Below, piece by piece: positions 54,701-63,966 of a DNA stretch of 64,000 bases. The stretch is from contig JAFYNJ010000015.1 in assembly GCA_017549805.1 (NCBI GenBank), positions 18,568 through 82,567 of the forward strand, written 5' to 3'. The notes below the pieces were generated by a model. That model ran no database searches. It was given only the letters and a program-made list of their open reading frames with translations, and was not told the origin of the DNA. The stretch is from Bacteroidales bacterium (GTDB lineage Bacteria > Bacteroidota > Bacteroidia > Bacteroidales > F082). A program made the translations under genes and the position numbers. Position 1 is the first letter of the stretch, and each line of letters starts with the position of its first letter.

Positions 54701-55222
54701 ATGAGCGAACTGAATGAATTGCTATCTGAAGTCACCACCTTCATCTTCGATTACGACGGTGTGATGACCGATGGCACCGTATATATGGATAGCAACGGCG
54801 ACCCGCTCCGCACCTCCAACGTGAAGGACGGCTATGCCATCCAGCTTGCGAGTAAGTTGGGGTATCATCTTGCGGTGATCTCGGGCGCGATTGTAACCAA
54901 CATCACGAAAAGGTTGAACGGTTTGGGCGTCAAGGACGTGTTTACGGGTGTTCCCGACAAGGTGCTGAAACTTGAGGAGTATCTGGAGCAGCACCAGCTG
55001 ACACCCAATCAGGTTGTCTTCATGGGCGACGACATTCCCGATATCAAGGTGATGCGCAAGGTGGGTGTGCCAGTATGCCCAGCCGACGCCGCCGACGAAG
55101 TAAAAGAGATCAGCATGTATGTGAGCCATTGTCCTGGCGGCCGAGGATGCGTGCGCGATGTGATAGAGAAAACACTCAAGGTGCAAGGGAAATGGCTGAC
55201 TGCCGAAGCGTATTCATGGTAA
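54701..55222 (+). CDS. kdsC: 3-deoxy-D-manno-octulosonate 8-phosphate phosphatase (KdsC-like HAD)
   Basis: The 173-residue HAD enzyme without a cap domain releases phosphate from KDO 8-phosphate in LPS core synthesis. Motif I is FDYDGVMTDGT, motif II VISGA, and motif IV FMGDDIPDIKVM, all matching KdsC. The C-terminal SHCPGGRGCVRDVIE loop, which shapes the KdsC active site from the next subunit, is present. It starts the kdsC-maf-surE-small membrane protein-lpxB transcript; with LpxB, two genes of this transcript serve LPS. Confidence 0.92.
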   Translation: MSELNELLSEVTTFIFDYDGVMTDGTVYMDSNGDPLRTSNVKDGYAIQLASKLGYHLAVISGAIVTNITKRLNGLGVKDVFTGVPDKVLKLEEYLEQHQLTPNQVVFMGDDIPDIKVMRKVGVPVCPADAADEVKEISMYVSHCPGGRGCVRDVIEKTLKVQGKWLTAEAYSW

Positions 55223-55235
55223 TAAAGAAGAAGGT

Positions 55236-55820
55236 ATGATGCTGGATCATCTTGAAAACTATACGGTTGTCCTTGCCTCGAAGTCACCGCGCCGTCAGGA
55301 ATTGTTGAAAGGGATGGGGGTGAGGTTTGTCTGCATGACCAAGGAGACGCCAGAGGATTATCCCGACATGCCGTTCAAAAAAGTGCCGGAATACCTTAGT
55401 CGCCAGAAATCGCTTGCCTTCACCGACACGGAACTGCCTGCGAACTATCTGTTGATAACCGCCGACACGGTGGTGATTGCCGAAAACGAGATTCTCGGGA
55501 AACCCGTGGATCGCGAGGATGCCATGCGGATGATGCGGATCCTGTCCGGAAAGCCACATCATGTGGTGACAGGCGTCACGGTCAGGACTAAGGACAAAAT
55601 GAAGACCTTTTCCGCCGTGTCGAAAGTGACTTTTGCCCCCTTGGACGAAGAAGAGATGGCCTATTATGTGGACTGCTTCAAGCCTTACGACAAGGCGGGT
55701 GCATACGGCATCCAGGAATGGATCGGCTATGTAGGCATCTCTGGATTGCAAGGATCCTTCTATAACGTCATGGGATTGCCAACTCGAAAACTGTATCAAA
55801 CCTTGAAATGCTATCAATGA
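55236..55820 (+). CDS. maf: Maf-like nucleoside triphosphate pyrophosphatase
   Basis: The 194-residue protein carries the Maf signature VLASKSPRRQELLKGMG, followed by ITADTVVIAENEILGKP and VVTGVTVRT, with the Asp and Lys residues of the NTP pyrophosphatase site. Members hydrolyse dTTP, UTP or modified nucleotides to prevent their incorporation, and overexpression blocks septation. ATG 55236 or 55239 may start it. Its stop overlaps the surE start by four bases. Confidence 0.93.
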   Translation: MMLDHLENYTVVLASKSPRRQELLKGMGVRFVCMTKETPEDYPDMPFKKVPEYLSRQKSLAFTDTELPANYLLITADTVVIAENEILGKPVDREDAMRMMRILSGKPHHVVTGVTVRTKDKMKTFSAVSKVTFAPLDEEEMAYYVDCFKPYDKAGAYGIQEWIGYVGISGLQGSFYNVMGLPTRKLYQTLKCYQ

Positions 55821-56611
55821 CTGGGACGATGGAACACAAACCTCTCATATTGATTACCAATGACGACGGCTATCAGGCCAAAGGGTTGCGGAAGTTGATC
55901 TCGCTGATGCGACCCTTGGGCGAATTGGTCGTCATCTCCACCGACAAGGTGATGTCGGCGAAAGGCCATTCCATCACCACCACGCCCACCTTGACTGCCA
56001 CTTTGATCGATCGCGGCACCGATTATCGGGAATATGTGTGCAACGGCACGCCTGTCGATTGCGTGAAGGTCGGCTACCAGTGGATTCTGGACCGTATGCC
56101 CGACTTGGTGGTTTCGGGTATCAACCATGGCTCCAACGCCTCCACCAATGTGATCTATTCGGGTACCATGGCAGCGGCTATTGAGGCTTGCATGGACGGC
56201 ATCAACGCGATAGGCTATAGCCTCGACTGCTATGATCTTGATGCCGATTTCGACCATCTTGACGGCTACATCACTGCCATCACCAAGGATGTGCTCGATC
56301 ATGGACTTCCCGATGGGGTGTGCCTGAATGTCAACTTCCCGAAACGAGGGGATGAGCCGATCAAGGGATTGAAAGTCTGCCGTCAAGCCAAGGCCAAATG
56401 GATTGAGGTGTATAGCGAGTGTCAAGATGAGCAGGGCGGTACCTGCCTAAAGCTGGGCGGCAAGTTCGTGTATGAAGACCATGGCGACGACACCGATTAC
56501 ATCGCATTGCAGAATAACTATATATCGTTGGTTCCAACACATTTCGACCTGACTGCCACGCAATATTTGAAAGAAATGACCCGTTTTGAAAACATTATTG
56601 AAAAAAGATGA
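55817..56611 (+). CDS. surE: 5'/3'-nucleotidase SurE
   Basis: SurE is a metal-dependent nucleoside monophosphate phosphatase of stationary phase. The N-terminal LILITNDDGYQAKGL holds the metal-binding Asp pair, with HSITTTPTLTA, VSGINHGSNAS and YSGTMAAAIE further on. About 260 residues. The start is taken at 55817, overlapping the maf stop (ATGA); 55829 (MEHKPLIL) is also possible. Its stop overlaps the next start (ATGA at 56608). Confidence 0.94.
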   Translation: MTGTMEHKPLILITNDDGYQAKGLRKLISLMRPLGELVVISTDKVMSAKGHSITTTPTLTATLIDRGTDYREYVCNGTPVDCVKVGYQWILDRMPDLVVSGINHGSNASTNVIYSGTMAAAIEACMDGINAIGYSLDCYDLDADFDHLDGYITAITKDVLDHGLPDGVCLNVNFPKRGDEPIKGLKVCRQAKAKWIEVYSECQDEQGGTCLKLGGKFVYEDHGDDTDYIALQNNYISLVPTHFDLTATQYLKEMTRFENIIEKR

Positions 56612-56853
56612 GAATAAAAGATACCTTTTGGATAGGCCTGCTGATTGGAACAGCAGTATTTGCACTGTGTTTCTTGCTGTTATCCCTGTTTTCGTGGGGT
56701 GAGGCATACGCGAGAGCTCCTTATCTGTTGGCTTTTGTGCCGGGCATCATCCTTTTTAGGATGGCCATGGTTAAATGGAACATGGAAAAGTGCGGCAAAG
56801 GCATCCTGCTTGTGACTTTTGTCGGGATGTTGCTTGTGTTTTTCCTGGTTTGA
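56608..56853 (+). CDS. small integral membrane protein (81 aa)
   Basis: Three hydrophobic helices are visible: WIGLLIGTAVFALCFLLLSLF, PYLLAFVPGIILFRMAM and ILLVTFVGMLLVFFLV, with a short charged loop KWNMEKCGKG. No family is recognised. It is tightly packed between surE (4-base overlap) and lpxB (16 bases), which suggests a membrane or lipid A-related role, as inference from position only. Confidence 0.75.
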   Translation: MRIKDTFWIGLLIGTAVFALCFLLLSLFSWGEAYARAPYLLAFVPGIILFRMAMVKWNMEKCGKGILLVTFVGMLLVFFLV

Positions 56854-56869
56854 ATGAAAGAATGATATC

Positions 56870-57985
56870 ATGAAATACTATATCATTGCAGGGGAGGCGT
56901 CGGGCGATTTGCATGCTGCTAACCTGATTGCCGAAATCAAAAAGATTGACAACAAAGCCGAATTCAGGGCTTGGGGTGGCGACTTGATGCGTAAGCAAGG
57001 CGTTACCATGGTCAAGCATTACCGCCATACCGCCTTCATGGGTTTCGTGGAGGTGGCGGTCAACCTTAGGACTGTTTTGCGTAACATCAAGGAATGCAAG
57101 GCCGACATCGTGGCCTACCAACCCGATGTCGTGATTCTGGTGGATTATCCGGGATTCAACCTCCGAATTGCCAAGTTTGCCCATCAAAAGGGATTGAGGG
57201 TGTGTTATTACATCTCGCCCCAGGTGTGGGCTTGGAAACGGCATCGCGTATATAAGATCAGGAGCTGCGTCGACAAGATGTTGGTAATACTTCCTTTCGA
57301 AGAACCGTTTTACAGGGATTATGGCGTGAATGTCACTTTTGTCGGACATCCGCTTTTGGATGAGCTGGCGAAGCTGAATGCAACATCTCGCCTTAGCTTT
57401 GTGCACCGCAACAATCTTTCGGAGAAAAGGGAAATTATCGCCTTGCTGCCTGGTAGCAGGAAACAAGAGGTGGAACGCATGCTGGGCACTATGTTGAAAG
57501 TGATCCCGCACTTTCCGCAGTACCAATTTGTCATTGCGGGCGTTTCCTCACTTGACCAGAGTCTCTACCAGCGCATGATTGGTGACAAGGATGTGCGGTT
57601 GGTGGAAAACCAAACCTACGAACTGCTTCAGAATTCGAGCGCGGCGCTGGTCACTTCGGGTACGGCAACATTGGAAACGGCATTGCTGGCGGTTCCCGAA
57701 GTGGTGTGCTACAAGGCTAACAGGCTTTCCTATATGATTGCCAAGAACTTGGTTAAAGTGAACTACATCAGCTTGGTCAACCTGATCATGGAGCGCATGG
57801 TGGTCAAGGAGCTGATCCAAAACGATTTTACTGAGGAAAATCTGGTCAAGGAACTGGACTGTCTGTTGAAAGATCCTAAGAAACAGAAGCAGTTGCTTGA
57901 AGATATTGACACGCTCAAAGAGCGCTTGGGTAACTCGGGAGCCTCGAAAAACGCTGCTGAAGCTATCGTTGAAATGATAAAATAA
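56870..57985 (+). CDS. lpxB: lipid-A-disaccharide synthase
   Basis: This GT19 glycosyltransferase joins UDP-diacylglucosamine and lipid X to the disaccharide precursor of lipid A, at the inner membrane. Its 371 residues show IAGEASGDLHAANL, FMGFVEVAV, LVDYPGFNLRIAKFA, YYISPQVWAWKRHRV, GHPLLDEL and LLPGSRKQEVERML, all family blocks, and the late ALVTSGTATLETAL for UDP-sugar binding. It is the last gene of its transcript; no strong hairpin follows. Confidence 0.96.
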   Translation: MKYYIIAGEASGDLHAANLIAEIKKIDNKAEFRAWGGDLMRKQGVTMVKHYRHTAFMGFVEVAVNLRTVLRNIKECKADIVAYQPDVVILVDYPGFNLRIAKFAHQKGLRVCYYISPQVWAWKRHRVYKIRSCVDKMLVILPFEEPFYRDYGVNVTFVGHPLLDELAKLNATSRLSFVHRNNLSEKREIIALLPGSRKQEVERMLGTMLKVIPHFPQYQFVIAGVSSLDQSLYQRMIGDKDVRLVENQTYELLQNSSAALVTSGTATLETALLAVPEVVCYKANRLSYMIAKNLVKVNYISLVNLIMERMVVKELIQNDFTEENLVKELDCLLKDPKKQKQLLEDIDTLKERLGNSGASKNAAEAIVEMIK

Positions 57986-58056
57986 TAATAAATTAATTAT
58001 CTTTATTGATTTTTCATCTATAATTTGTAACTTGCGCCAAGTTATTGCGGGAAGTT

Positions 58057-60156
58057 ATGAATTGGAACAAGTATCCCTTTTTGAGGCTTGTGATCGCGCT
58101 GGCCGTGGGCATAGCGTTGCATCAATCCATTGGCTCGATTGGCATTGAATACTCTCGACTATATGTGTTACTGATCCTGCTGTTGGGTCTGATGGCGCTT
58201 CTTTCCCGTTTGTTGAAATCGTATCGCTACAGATGGACTTTCGGCGTGCTGATCCTGCTCGTGTTTGTGTTTCTGGGCTATTTCAGGGCTTGTCTGCAAG
58301 AGGTGACCGTGAAGAAGGACTATTATGGCAACCTTACCATAAGAAAAGGGTATTATTTGGCTCGTGTTGACGATCCGCCAATTGAAAAGGACAATTCATT
58401 GAAGGTGTTGCTGAAGTTGGAAGGTTTTAGAAGCGATAGCGTTGAAACCAAGATTTCGGGGAAAGTGATGGCGTATTTCCAGAAATCCGAAGCTTCCATG
58501 AACTTGAACTATGGCGAATTGGTGGCTTTTTCTGTTCCGATTGATACGGTGCCGCCACCTTTGAATCCTGGAGAATTTGATTATCGGAAATATCTTGAAA
58601 GGAGAGGCGTTACAGGAAGAGCCTATCTTAAAGACGGGGATTGGCACGATACCGGCATTGGGGAGGGTAATCCGGTTTTTGTATTTGCCTATCGTTTTCG
58701 TGATCGTTTGTTGGAGATTTTGCGTAATAGCGGGCTTTCAAAAGAGGAGTTCGGAATAGGCGCTGCGATCTTGTTGGGTTACGATGAGAGTCTGCCCGCT
58801 CAAGTGAGGCAGAGCTTTGTGGCGGCAGGCGCCATGCATATCCTGTGTGTGTCGGGGATGCATGTGGGGATCGTTTATCTGCTGGCTTCGTTTTTCCTCA
58901 GCCTTCTTGGAAGGGGAAAGAAGGCTGCTGTGGCCAAAAAGCTTGTATTGCTGTTCTTGATCTGGTTTTATGCTTTGATCACGGGTCTTTCCCCTTCGGT
59001 GATGCGTTCGGCGCTGATGATTTCCTTCCTGGTTGTCGGGGAATTGATCCGTAGGAAAGGCTTTGCCTTAAACTCCATCGCGGCCTCTGCCTTTGTGCTG
59101 TTGCTCATCGATCCGAATAATCTTTATGCCATCGGATTTCAGTTGTCGTACGTTGCTGTTGTGGGTATTGTGTTGCTACAAAAGCCGATTTATAAGTTGT
59201 TGTATGTTGAGAATAAAGTGTTGGACAAGCTTTGGGAAATTACAACGGTTTCACTGGCCGCCCAAATCGCGACCATGCCTTTCACGGTCTATTATTTCCA
59301 TCAATTTGCGCCTTACTTCTGGTTGAGCAATCTCTTCTTGACTCCGCTGTCCTTTTTGGTGATATTTCTTGGCATGTTGCTGTTGCTGCTATCCCGGGTT
59401 CCATGGCTGGGATGGTGCCTGGGAAAGTTGGTTTGGCTCAGCCTCAAAATGACGAATGGCGTGGTGTCGGGCATTGAGCAATTGCCTTTGTCGTTGGTGA
59501 AAGGTTTGTATATGAGTGATTTCCAGTTCGGCATGAGTTTAACGCTGTTGTTGTTGCTTTGGCTTTTCGTGAACCTGAAGAAAAAGCGGATGCTCATGGA
59601 GATGCTGGTGTTGTCGGTGTTGTTTTCAGCTTCGTTGGCGTTTGACAGTCAAAAGGCACTTCGGCAAAACCTGCTGATGGTGTATTCGTTGCGCAACCAT
59701 ACAGCTATCGACTTGGTATCGGGTGGCGACCATATATTGCTCTGCGACGAACAACTGTTGGGCGATCCTTCGTCGATTGACTATAGTTTGAAAGGCAATT
59801 GGGCGAAGCATCAGCTGACGATGGACCCGACTTGTTATGCCATGCAGGAGGAGTTTGAGACGGGTTCTGCCTTCAAGAAGGGTGGTCTGCTCTCATTTCA
59901 AGGCGTTCTGTTGGCATTTTGGGATCCTTCGATGGCGGTGGACAGCTGCTATCATCGGATTGCAGTGGATTACTTGTTGGTATGTGGAAAACAAACACCA
60001 GATCTTTTGCAAATTGGCAATTCTTATCAAATAGGTGGGTTGTTGATCGATGGATCTGTTCCGAAATACTTGACTCGTGAATGGATTCGACAGGCTGAGA
60101 GCTTGGCGATTCCCTGTCATGATCTAAAGGAAGGTGCTTTTATAATTGAATTATAA
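58057..60156 (+). CDS. comEC: ComEC/Rec2-family competence membrane protein
   Basis: The membrane protein of ~699 residues. After N-terminal helices and an OB-like extracellular part (KVMAYFQKSEASMNLNYGELVAF), the competence core reads AGAMHILCVSGMHVGIVYLLASFFL, SPSVMRSALMISFLVVGELIRRKG and VAVVGIVLLQKPIY, typical of ComEC, which passes single-stranded DNA across the inner membrane. The usual C-terminal beta-lactamase-like nuclease domain is not recognisable; the last ~150 residues keep no HxHxDH motif. The start is ATG 58057 rather than TTG 58045. Confidence 0.88.
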   Translation: MNWNKYPFLRLVIALAVGIALHQSIGSIGIEYSRLYVLLILLLGLMALLSRLLKSYRYRWTFGVLILLVFVFLGYFRACLQEVTVKKDYYGNLTIRKGYYLARVDDPPIEKDNSLKVLLKLEGFRSDSVETKISGKVMAYFQKSEASMNLNYGELVAFSVPIDTVPPPLNPGEFDYRKYLERRGVTGRAYLKDGDWHDTGIGEGNPVFVFAYRFRDRLLEILRNSGLSKEEFGIGAAILLGYDESLPAQVRQSFVAAGAMHILCVSGMHVGIVYLLASFFLSLLGRGKKAAVAKKLVLLFLIWFYALITGLSPSVMRSALMISFLVVGELIRRKGFALNSIAASAFVLLLIDPNNLYAIGFQLSYVAVVGIVLLQKPIYKLLYVENKVLDKLWEITTVSLAAQIATMPFTVYYFHQFAPYFWLSNLFLTPLSFLVIFLGMLLLLLSRVPWLGWCLGKLVWLSLKMTNGVVSGIEQLPLSLVKGLYMSDFQFGMSLTLLLLLWLFVNLKKKRMLMEMLVLSVLFSASLAFDSQKALRQNLLMVYSLRNHTAIDLVSGGDHILLCDEQLLGDPSSIDYSLKGNWAKHQLTMDPTCYAMQEEFETGSAFKKGGLLSFQGVLLAFWDPSMAVDSCYHRIAVDYLLVCGKQTPDLLQIGNSYQIGGLLIDGSVPKYLTREWIRQAESLAIPCHDLKEGAFIIEL

Positions 60157-60208
60157 ACTTATAAATCAATAAGATATAAAAATTCTTTAAAAAAATCGAA
60201 AAAAATGC

Positions 60209-60238
60209 TTGTGCATTTCAAAAATGGTAGTACCTTTG
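60209..60238 (+). promoter_or_regulatory. consensus promoter of tRNA-Asp
   Basis: TTG (60209-60211), 19 bases, then TACCTTTG (60231-60238). This is the best full match to the Bacteroidota consensus apart from the rRNA promoter. Confidence 0.85.
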
Positions 60239-60277
60239 CATCCGCAAAGCAAAGCAATAAAGTTCTTTTTCAAGGTT

Positions 60278-60352
60278 GGTCCGGTAGTTCAGTTTGGTTA
60301 GAATGCCTGCCTGTCACGCAGGAGGTCGCGAGTTCGAGCCTCGTCCGGACCG
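60278..60352 (+). tRNA. tRNA-Asp (GTC)
   Basis: The full cloverleaf has the acceptor pair GGTCCGG / CCGGACC plus discriminator G, a D-loop with AGTTCAGTTTGGTTAG, the anticodon stem CCTGC/GCAGG with loop CT-GTC-AC (anticodon 60313-60315), and the T-arm GCGAG-TTCGAGC-CTCGT. CCA is not encoded. The anticodon QUC would be a target of the queuosine made by the que operon in this window. Confidence 0.97.
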
Positions 60353-60354
60353 CT

Positions 60355-60387
60355 GAAGCGCAAGTCTCGAAGACCTGCGCTTTTTTT
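60355..60387 (+). terminator. intrinsic terminator after tRNA-Asp
   Basis: Stem AAGCGCA / TGCGCTT extended by GTC/GAC past an A/C mismatch, loop TCGAA, then seven T. It lies only four bases before the next coding start. Confidence 0.85.
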
Positions 60388-60391
60388 GTTT

Positions 60392-61552
60392 ATGAAAGCA
60401 AAAACAATAAGTCGGCAGCTGATGCTGTGCCTTTCGTTTGTTGTCTTGGTTTGGGTGATGATTTTTGCGTGTCTTACCCTGGACGAGGCGGCGTTGCGGG
60501 ATCGTGAGCGCAAGGAACGGGAGGCCTATCTTGCCGATAGTATTGTCACACTTGTTTTTGCTGGTGACGTCATGGGGCATTCACCCATGCGCACTGCAGC
60601 CTATAATCCCGCGACGGGCGTTTTCGAATTCCGGATTTGCTATCAGTATGTGGAGCCCTATATCCAGGAGGCTGATTTGGCTTGTGCCAACATGGAATTT
60701 ACCCTGGCGGGTAAACCTTACACCTCCTTCCCGAGTTTTTCCTTCCCCGACGAGATGCTCTACACCTTGCAGGATGTGGGCTTCGATGTCATCTTTACCG
60801 CCAACAACCATGTGTTGGACCATGGGAAAAAAGGGGTGGATCGTACGATACGGAAACTCGACAGCATCGGGATAGCCCATGCGGGAAGTTACGTGGATGC
60901 CGACAGTCGGGACACCACCTATCCTTTGGTGATGGAGGTGAAAGGCATGAAAATAGGCTTCCTCAACATGACGTACGGCACCAACGGCATTCCTGTCAGG
61001 AAGCCTTCGGTAATCAATTTGCTGGATACCGTGGAGGTGGCAAGGGATTTTGAACGGCTTTCGGAGCTGGGTGTTGACCTGAAGGTGGTTTATGTGCATT
61101 GGGGTGTTGAGTACCAGCTGAAGAGTAACTATGAGCAACATGCCTACGCGAGGTTCTTGGTCCGTCAGGGAGCCGACCTCATCATCGGAGGGCATCCCCA
61201 TGTGCCTCAGGAAGCCGACACCTTGTTTGCAGCAGACGGGAAACCCGTAGTCACCTATTATTCCTTGGGCAACTTCATTTCCAACCAAAAGGATCCCGAT
61301 ACCAAAGGAGGGTATATGGTCCGGGCACAGGTCAACCGCTTTACGGGAAGGGTTATTGCCACGGATTACATGCCCTATTATGTCCATAAGGGGACCATCC
61401 ATGGCAAGTATCAATATTACATTATTCCCACAATCCAATATTTCGACCGGCAGTATGATTTCAGCTTGTCAAAAAGCGACAGCGCTTTCGTGCAAAAACT
61501 CCAAGGTGAAATCATAGGAAGACTTGGAAACTTTACCTTGTGGACCAATTAA
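60392..61552 (+). CDS. CapA-family metallophosphatase-like protein
   Basis: 386 residues starting at ATG 60392 (MKAKTISRQ), with an N-terminal anchor [19 protein letters not shown]. The CapA/PgsA pattern is complete: [58 protein letters not shown] and [10 protein letters not shown]. CapA-family proteins take part in poly-gamma-glutamate or capsule anchoring, but many are of unknown function. There is no promoter between the tRNA terminator and the start, so expression would need read-through. Its 3' end reaches 12 bases past a false start of prfC (61540); the true prfC start is 14 bases after its stop. Confidence 0.88.
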   Translation: MKAKTISRQLMLCLSFVVLVWVMIFACLTLDEAALRDRERKEREAYLADSIVTLVFAGDVMGHSPMRTAAYNPATGVFEFRICYQYVEPYIQEADLACANMEFTLAGKPYTSFPSFSFPDEMLYTLQDVGFDVIFTANNHVLDHGKKGVDRTIRKLDSIGIAHAGSYVDADSRDTTYPLVMEVKGMKIGFLNMTYGTNGIPVRKPSVINLLDTVEVARDFERLSELGVDLKVVYVHWGVEYQLKSNYEQHAYARFLVRQGADLIIGGHPHVPQEADTLFAADGKPVVTYYSLGNFISNQKDPDTKGGYMVRAQVNRFTGRVIATDYMPYYVHKGTIHGKYQYYIIPTIQYFDRQYDFSLSKSDSAFVQKLQGEIIGRLGNFTLWTN

Positions 61553-61566
61553 AACACAATCCAACC

Positions 61567-63141
61567 ATGTCATTCATTGATGAAATCAAAAGGCGTAGGA
61601 CCTTTGCCATTGTGAGTCACCCCGATGCCGGTAAGACTACCCTTACCGAGAAACTGTTGTTGTATGGCGGTGCCATTCAGGTGGCCGGTGCTGTGAAGTC
61701 GAACAAAATCCGCAAGACCGCCACTTCCGACTGGATGGAAATTGAGCGGCAACGTGGCATTTCGGTGGCAACTTCGGTGATGGGCTTTGATTATCAAGGC
61801 GTAAAGATCAACATTTTGGACACCCCTGGCCATAAGGACTTCGCTGAAGACACCTTCCGCACTTTGACTGCCGTGGACAGTGTCATTGTGGTTATTGACG
61901 CGGCCAAGGGCGTTGAGTCGCAGACCGAGAAGTTGGTGGAGGTGTGCCGTATGCGCAACACGCCCATCATCGTCTTCATTAACAAGATGGACCGTCCCGG
62001 CAAGGATGCCTTCGAGTTGCTGGATGAGATTGAACAGAAGCTGAATCTACGCCTGACCCCACTGAGTTGGCCGATCAACATGGGACCGAAGTTCAAGGGG
62101 GTGTACAGCATCTATGACAAGAGCCTTTATCTGTTCAACTCGGATAAGCAACACATTACCCAAGGCATTGCTTTTGACGACTTGAATAATCCCGAACTCG
62201 ACAAGATGATTGGCGAGGATGCCGAAACATTGAGAAACGAGACGGATTTGGTGCAGGGTGTGTATGACTCTTTCTCCCGTGAGGCCTATCTCAATGGTGA
62301 CATCTGTCCGGTGTTCTTTGGCTCTGCATTGAACAACTTCGGTGTCAAGGAGCTGTTGGATTGTTTCATCCAGATTGCCCCGACGCCCATCGGCCGCGAC
62401 ACGGAAGAACGTCATATTGAGCCTACCGAGGAGAAGTTTACGGGTTTCGTCTTTAAGATCCATGCTAACATGGACCCAAACCATCGCGACCGCATTGCCT
62501 TTGTGAGGGTGGTGTCGGGCCGTTTCGAGCGCAACAAGAACTATTTCCATGTGCGTCAGCGTCGCGAATTGAAGTTTGCCAATCCTACCGCGTTCATGGC
62601 CCAAAAGAAATCGGTGCTCGACGAGGCCTATCCTGGCGACATTGTGGGTTTGTACGATGCCGGCAACTTCAAGATCGGCGATACTTTGACCGAAGGGGAG
62701 GTCCTGAATTACAAGGGTATTCCGAGTTTCTCGCCTGAACAGTTCCGCTATGTGGAAAATGCGGACCCGATGAAGGCCAAGCAACTTGCCAAGGGGCTGG
62801 AACAGCTTACCGATGAAGGCGTGGCGCAACTCTTCACGGGTAAGATGACAGGGCGAAAGATTATTGGTACGGTGGGCGAGCTCCAGTTCGAGGTGATCCA
62901 ATACCGCTTGTTGCACGAGTACAATGCTTCCTGCCGTTATGAGCCCATCTCGCTATATAAAACCGCTTGGATTACCAGTGACAATGAGGAACAGCTGAAG
63001 GATTTCAAGAACCGCAAGGCCTTGAATTTGGCCGAGGACAAGGAGGGCAGGGATGTGTTTTTGGCCGAATCGCCTTACGCTTTGCAAATCGCCATGGAAA
63101 AATATCCTGATATCGAATTTCATTTTACTTCGGAGTTTTGA
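61567..63141 (+). CDS. prfC: peptide chain release factor 3
   Basis: The GTPase that recycles RF1 and RF2 after termination, 524 residues. GTP motifs are [18 protein letters not shown] (G1), G3 DTPGHKDF and G4 NKMDR; a family-specific [26 protein letters not shown] contains the G2 loop. The C-terminal RF3 domain includes [10 protein letters not shown]. The frame extends to 61540, overlapping capA, but ATG 61567 ([11 protein letters not shown]) is the usual RF3 start. PrmC, which methylates RF1 and RF2, is also in this window. Confidence 0.96.
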   Translation: MSFIDEIKRRRTFAIVSHPDAGKTTLTEKLLLYGGAIQVAGAVKSNKIRKTATSDWMEIERQRGISVATSVMGFDYQGVKINILDTPGHKDFAEDTFRTLTAVDSVIVVIDAAKGVESQTEKLVEVCRMRNTPIIVFINKMDRPGKDAFELLDEIEQKLNLRLTPLSWPINMGPKFKGVYSIYDKSLYLFNSDKQHITQGIAFDDLNNPELDKMIGEDAETLRNETDLVQGVYDSFSREAYLNGDICPVFFGSALNNFGVKELLDCFIQIAPTPIGRDTEERHIEPTEEKFTGFVFKIHANMDPNHRDRIAFVRVVSGRFERNKNYFHVRQRRELKFANPTAFMAQKKSVLDEAYPGDIVGLYDAGNFKIGDTLTEGEVLNYKGIPSFSPEQFRYVENADPMKAKQLAKGLEQLTDEGVAQLFTGKMTGRKIIGTVGELQFEVIQYRLLHEYNASCRYEPISLYKTAWITSDNEEQLKDFKNRKALNLAEDKEGRDVFLAESPYALQIAMEKYPDIEFHFTSEF

Positions 63142-63158
63142 TTTCTGAAAACTTTTCC

Positions 63159-63166
63159 TATTTTTG
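63159..63166 (+). promoter_or_regulatory. -7 element of mscL
   Basis: TATTTTTG, 47 bases before the mscL start. Confidence 0.65.
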
Positions 63167-63213
63167 CAAGGACATATTAATATAAATAGGTGTAAAACTT
63201 AATACTTCGAATC

Positions 63214-63630
63214 ATGGGATTTTTCAAGGAATTCAAGGAATTTGCCGTTAAGGGCAATGTCATGGACATGGCTATCGGTGTCGTCATCGGCGGCGCTTTC
63301 GGCAAGATTGTCACCTCTTTGGTGTCTGACATCATCATGCCGCTTATCAGCGCGGCTACGGGTGGTCTCACTTTCACCGATTGGAAGTGGGTCATTCGCG
63401 AAGCGATTATGGACGGAGAGACTGTGGTGAAGCCTGAATTGGCACTTACCTGGGGTAACTTCATCCAAGTGATCTTCGACTTCATCATCATTGCATTCTG
63501 CATCTTCTTGGTGGTGAAAGGCATGAACAAACTGAAGAAGAAGGAGGAAGAACCTGCTCCTGCTCCTGCTGAACCTTCAGAGGATGTCAAATTGTTGACT
63601 GAAATCCGCGATTTGCTGAAAAAAGATTGA
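63214..63630 (+). CDS. mscL: large-conductance mechanosensitive channel
   Basis: 138 residues. The N-terminal amphipathic helix [20 protein letters not shown] leads into TM1 [22 protein letters not shown], the pore-lining MscL signature. A periplasmic loop is followed by TM2 [19 protein letters not shown] and a cytoplasmic helix rich in Lys and Glu, ending [13 protein letters not shown]. It releases solutes during hypo-osmotic shock. Single gene with its own promoter and a strong terminator. Confidence 0.96.
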   Translation: MGFFKEFKEFAVKGNVMDMAIGVVIGGAFGKIVTSLVSDIIMPLISAATGGLTFTDWKWVIREAIMDGETVVKPELALTWGNFIQVIFDFIIIAFCIFLVVKGMNKLKKKEEEPAPAPAEPSEDVKLLTEIRDLLKKD

Positions 63631-63647
63631 GTTTTTTCGGTAAAATG

Positions 63648-63680
63648 AAAGGCTGATTGGTAACAATCAGCCTTTTTTTT
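63648..63680 (+). terminator. intrinsic terminator after mscL
   Basis: Stem AAAGGCTGATT / AATCAGCCTTT with loop GGTAAC and eight T. Confidence 0.92.
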
Positions 63681-63740
63681 GTTTGTAAAATACTGATTTC
63701 CAGCTAAAAGAAAAATATTTGAAAAAAAGTTGTAAAAAGT

Positions 63741-63771
63741 GTTGCGTGTAAGATAAAAAGCTGTACCTTTG
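63741..63771 (+). promoter_or_regulatory. rRNA operon promoter
   Basis: TTG (63742-63744), 19 bases, TACCTTTG (63764-63771): the full Bacteroidota sigma-ABfr consensus, with A/T-rich DNA upstream. Confidence 0.85.
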
Positions 63772-63777
63772 CACCCG

Positions 63778-63966
63778 TTTTCGGCCATGAGAAAAGGGCA
63801 GTGAAGATTGGAGTGCCGGAATACAGTTCTTTGAAAGCTTGAGGCCAGCAAAAGAAGCAAGAGTCGAGCGGGGGGCGCCTTGGTGGCGCGGACCCGCGCG
63901 GTAAGGAACAGCAAAAGAATCATAGCGGAGCCCTAAAACAGGAAAAGATTTAAGTACAACAATACT
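63778..63966 (+). other. rRNA leader with boxA-like and processing elements
   Basis: The leader of ~190 bases contains a boxA-like antitermination element AGTTCTTTGAAA (63825-63836), a GC-rich hairpin GCGCC-TTGGT-GGCGC (63875-63889) and CGCGG-ACC-CGCG next to it, likely 16S precursor processing sites. It ends in ACAACAATACTACA, the usual A-rich run before 16S. Confidence 0.6.

Noticed and set aside
60205-60507. Open frame through tRNA-Asp
   Set aside because: It overlaps the tRNA, its promoter and the terminator; no coding evidence.
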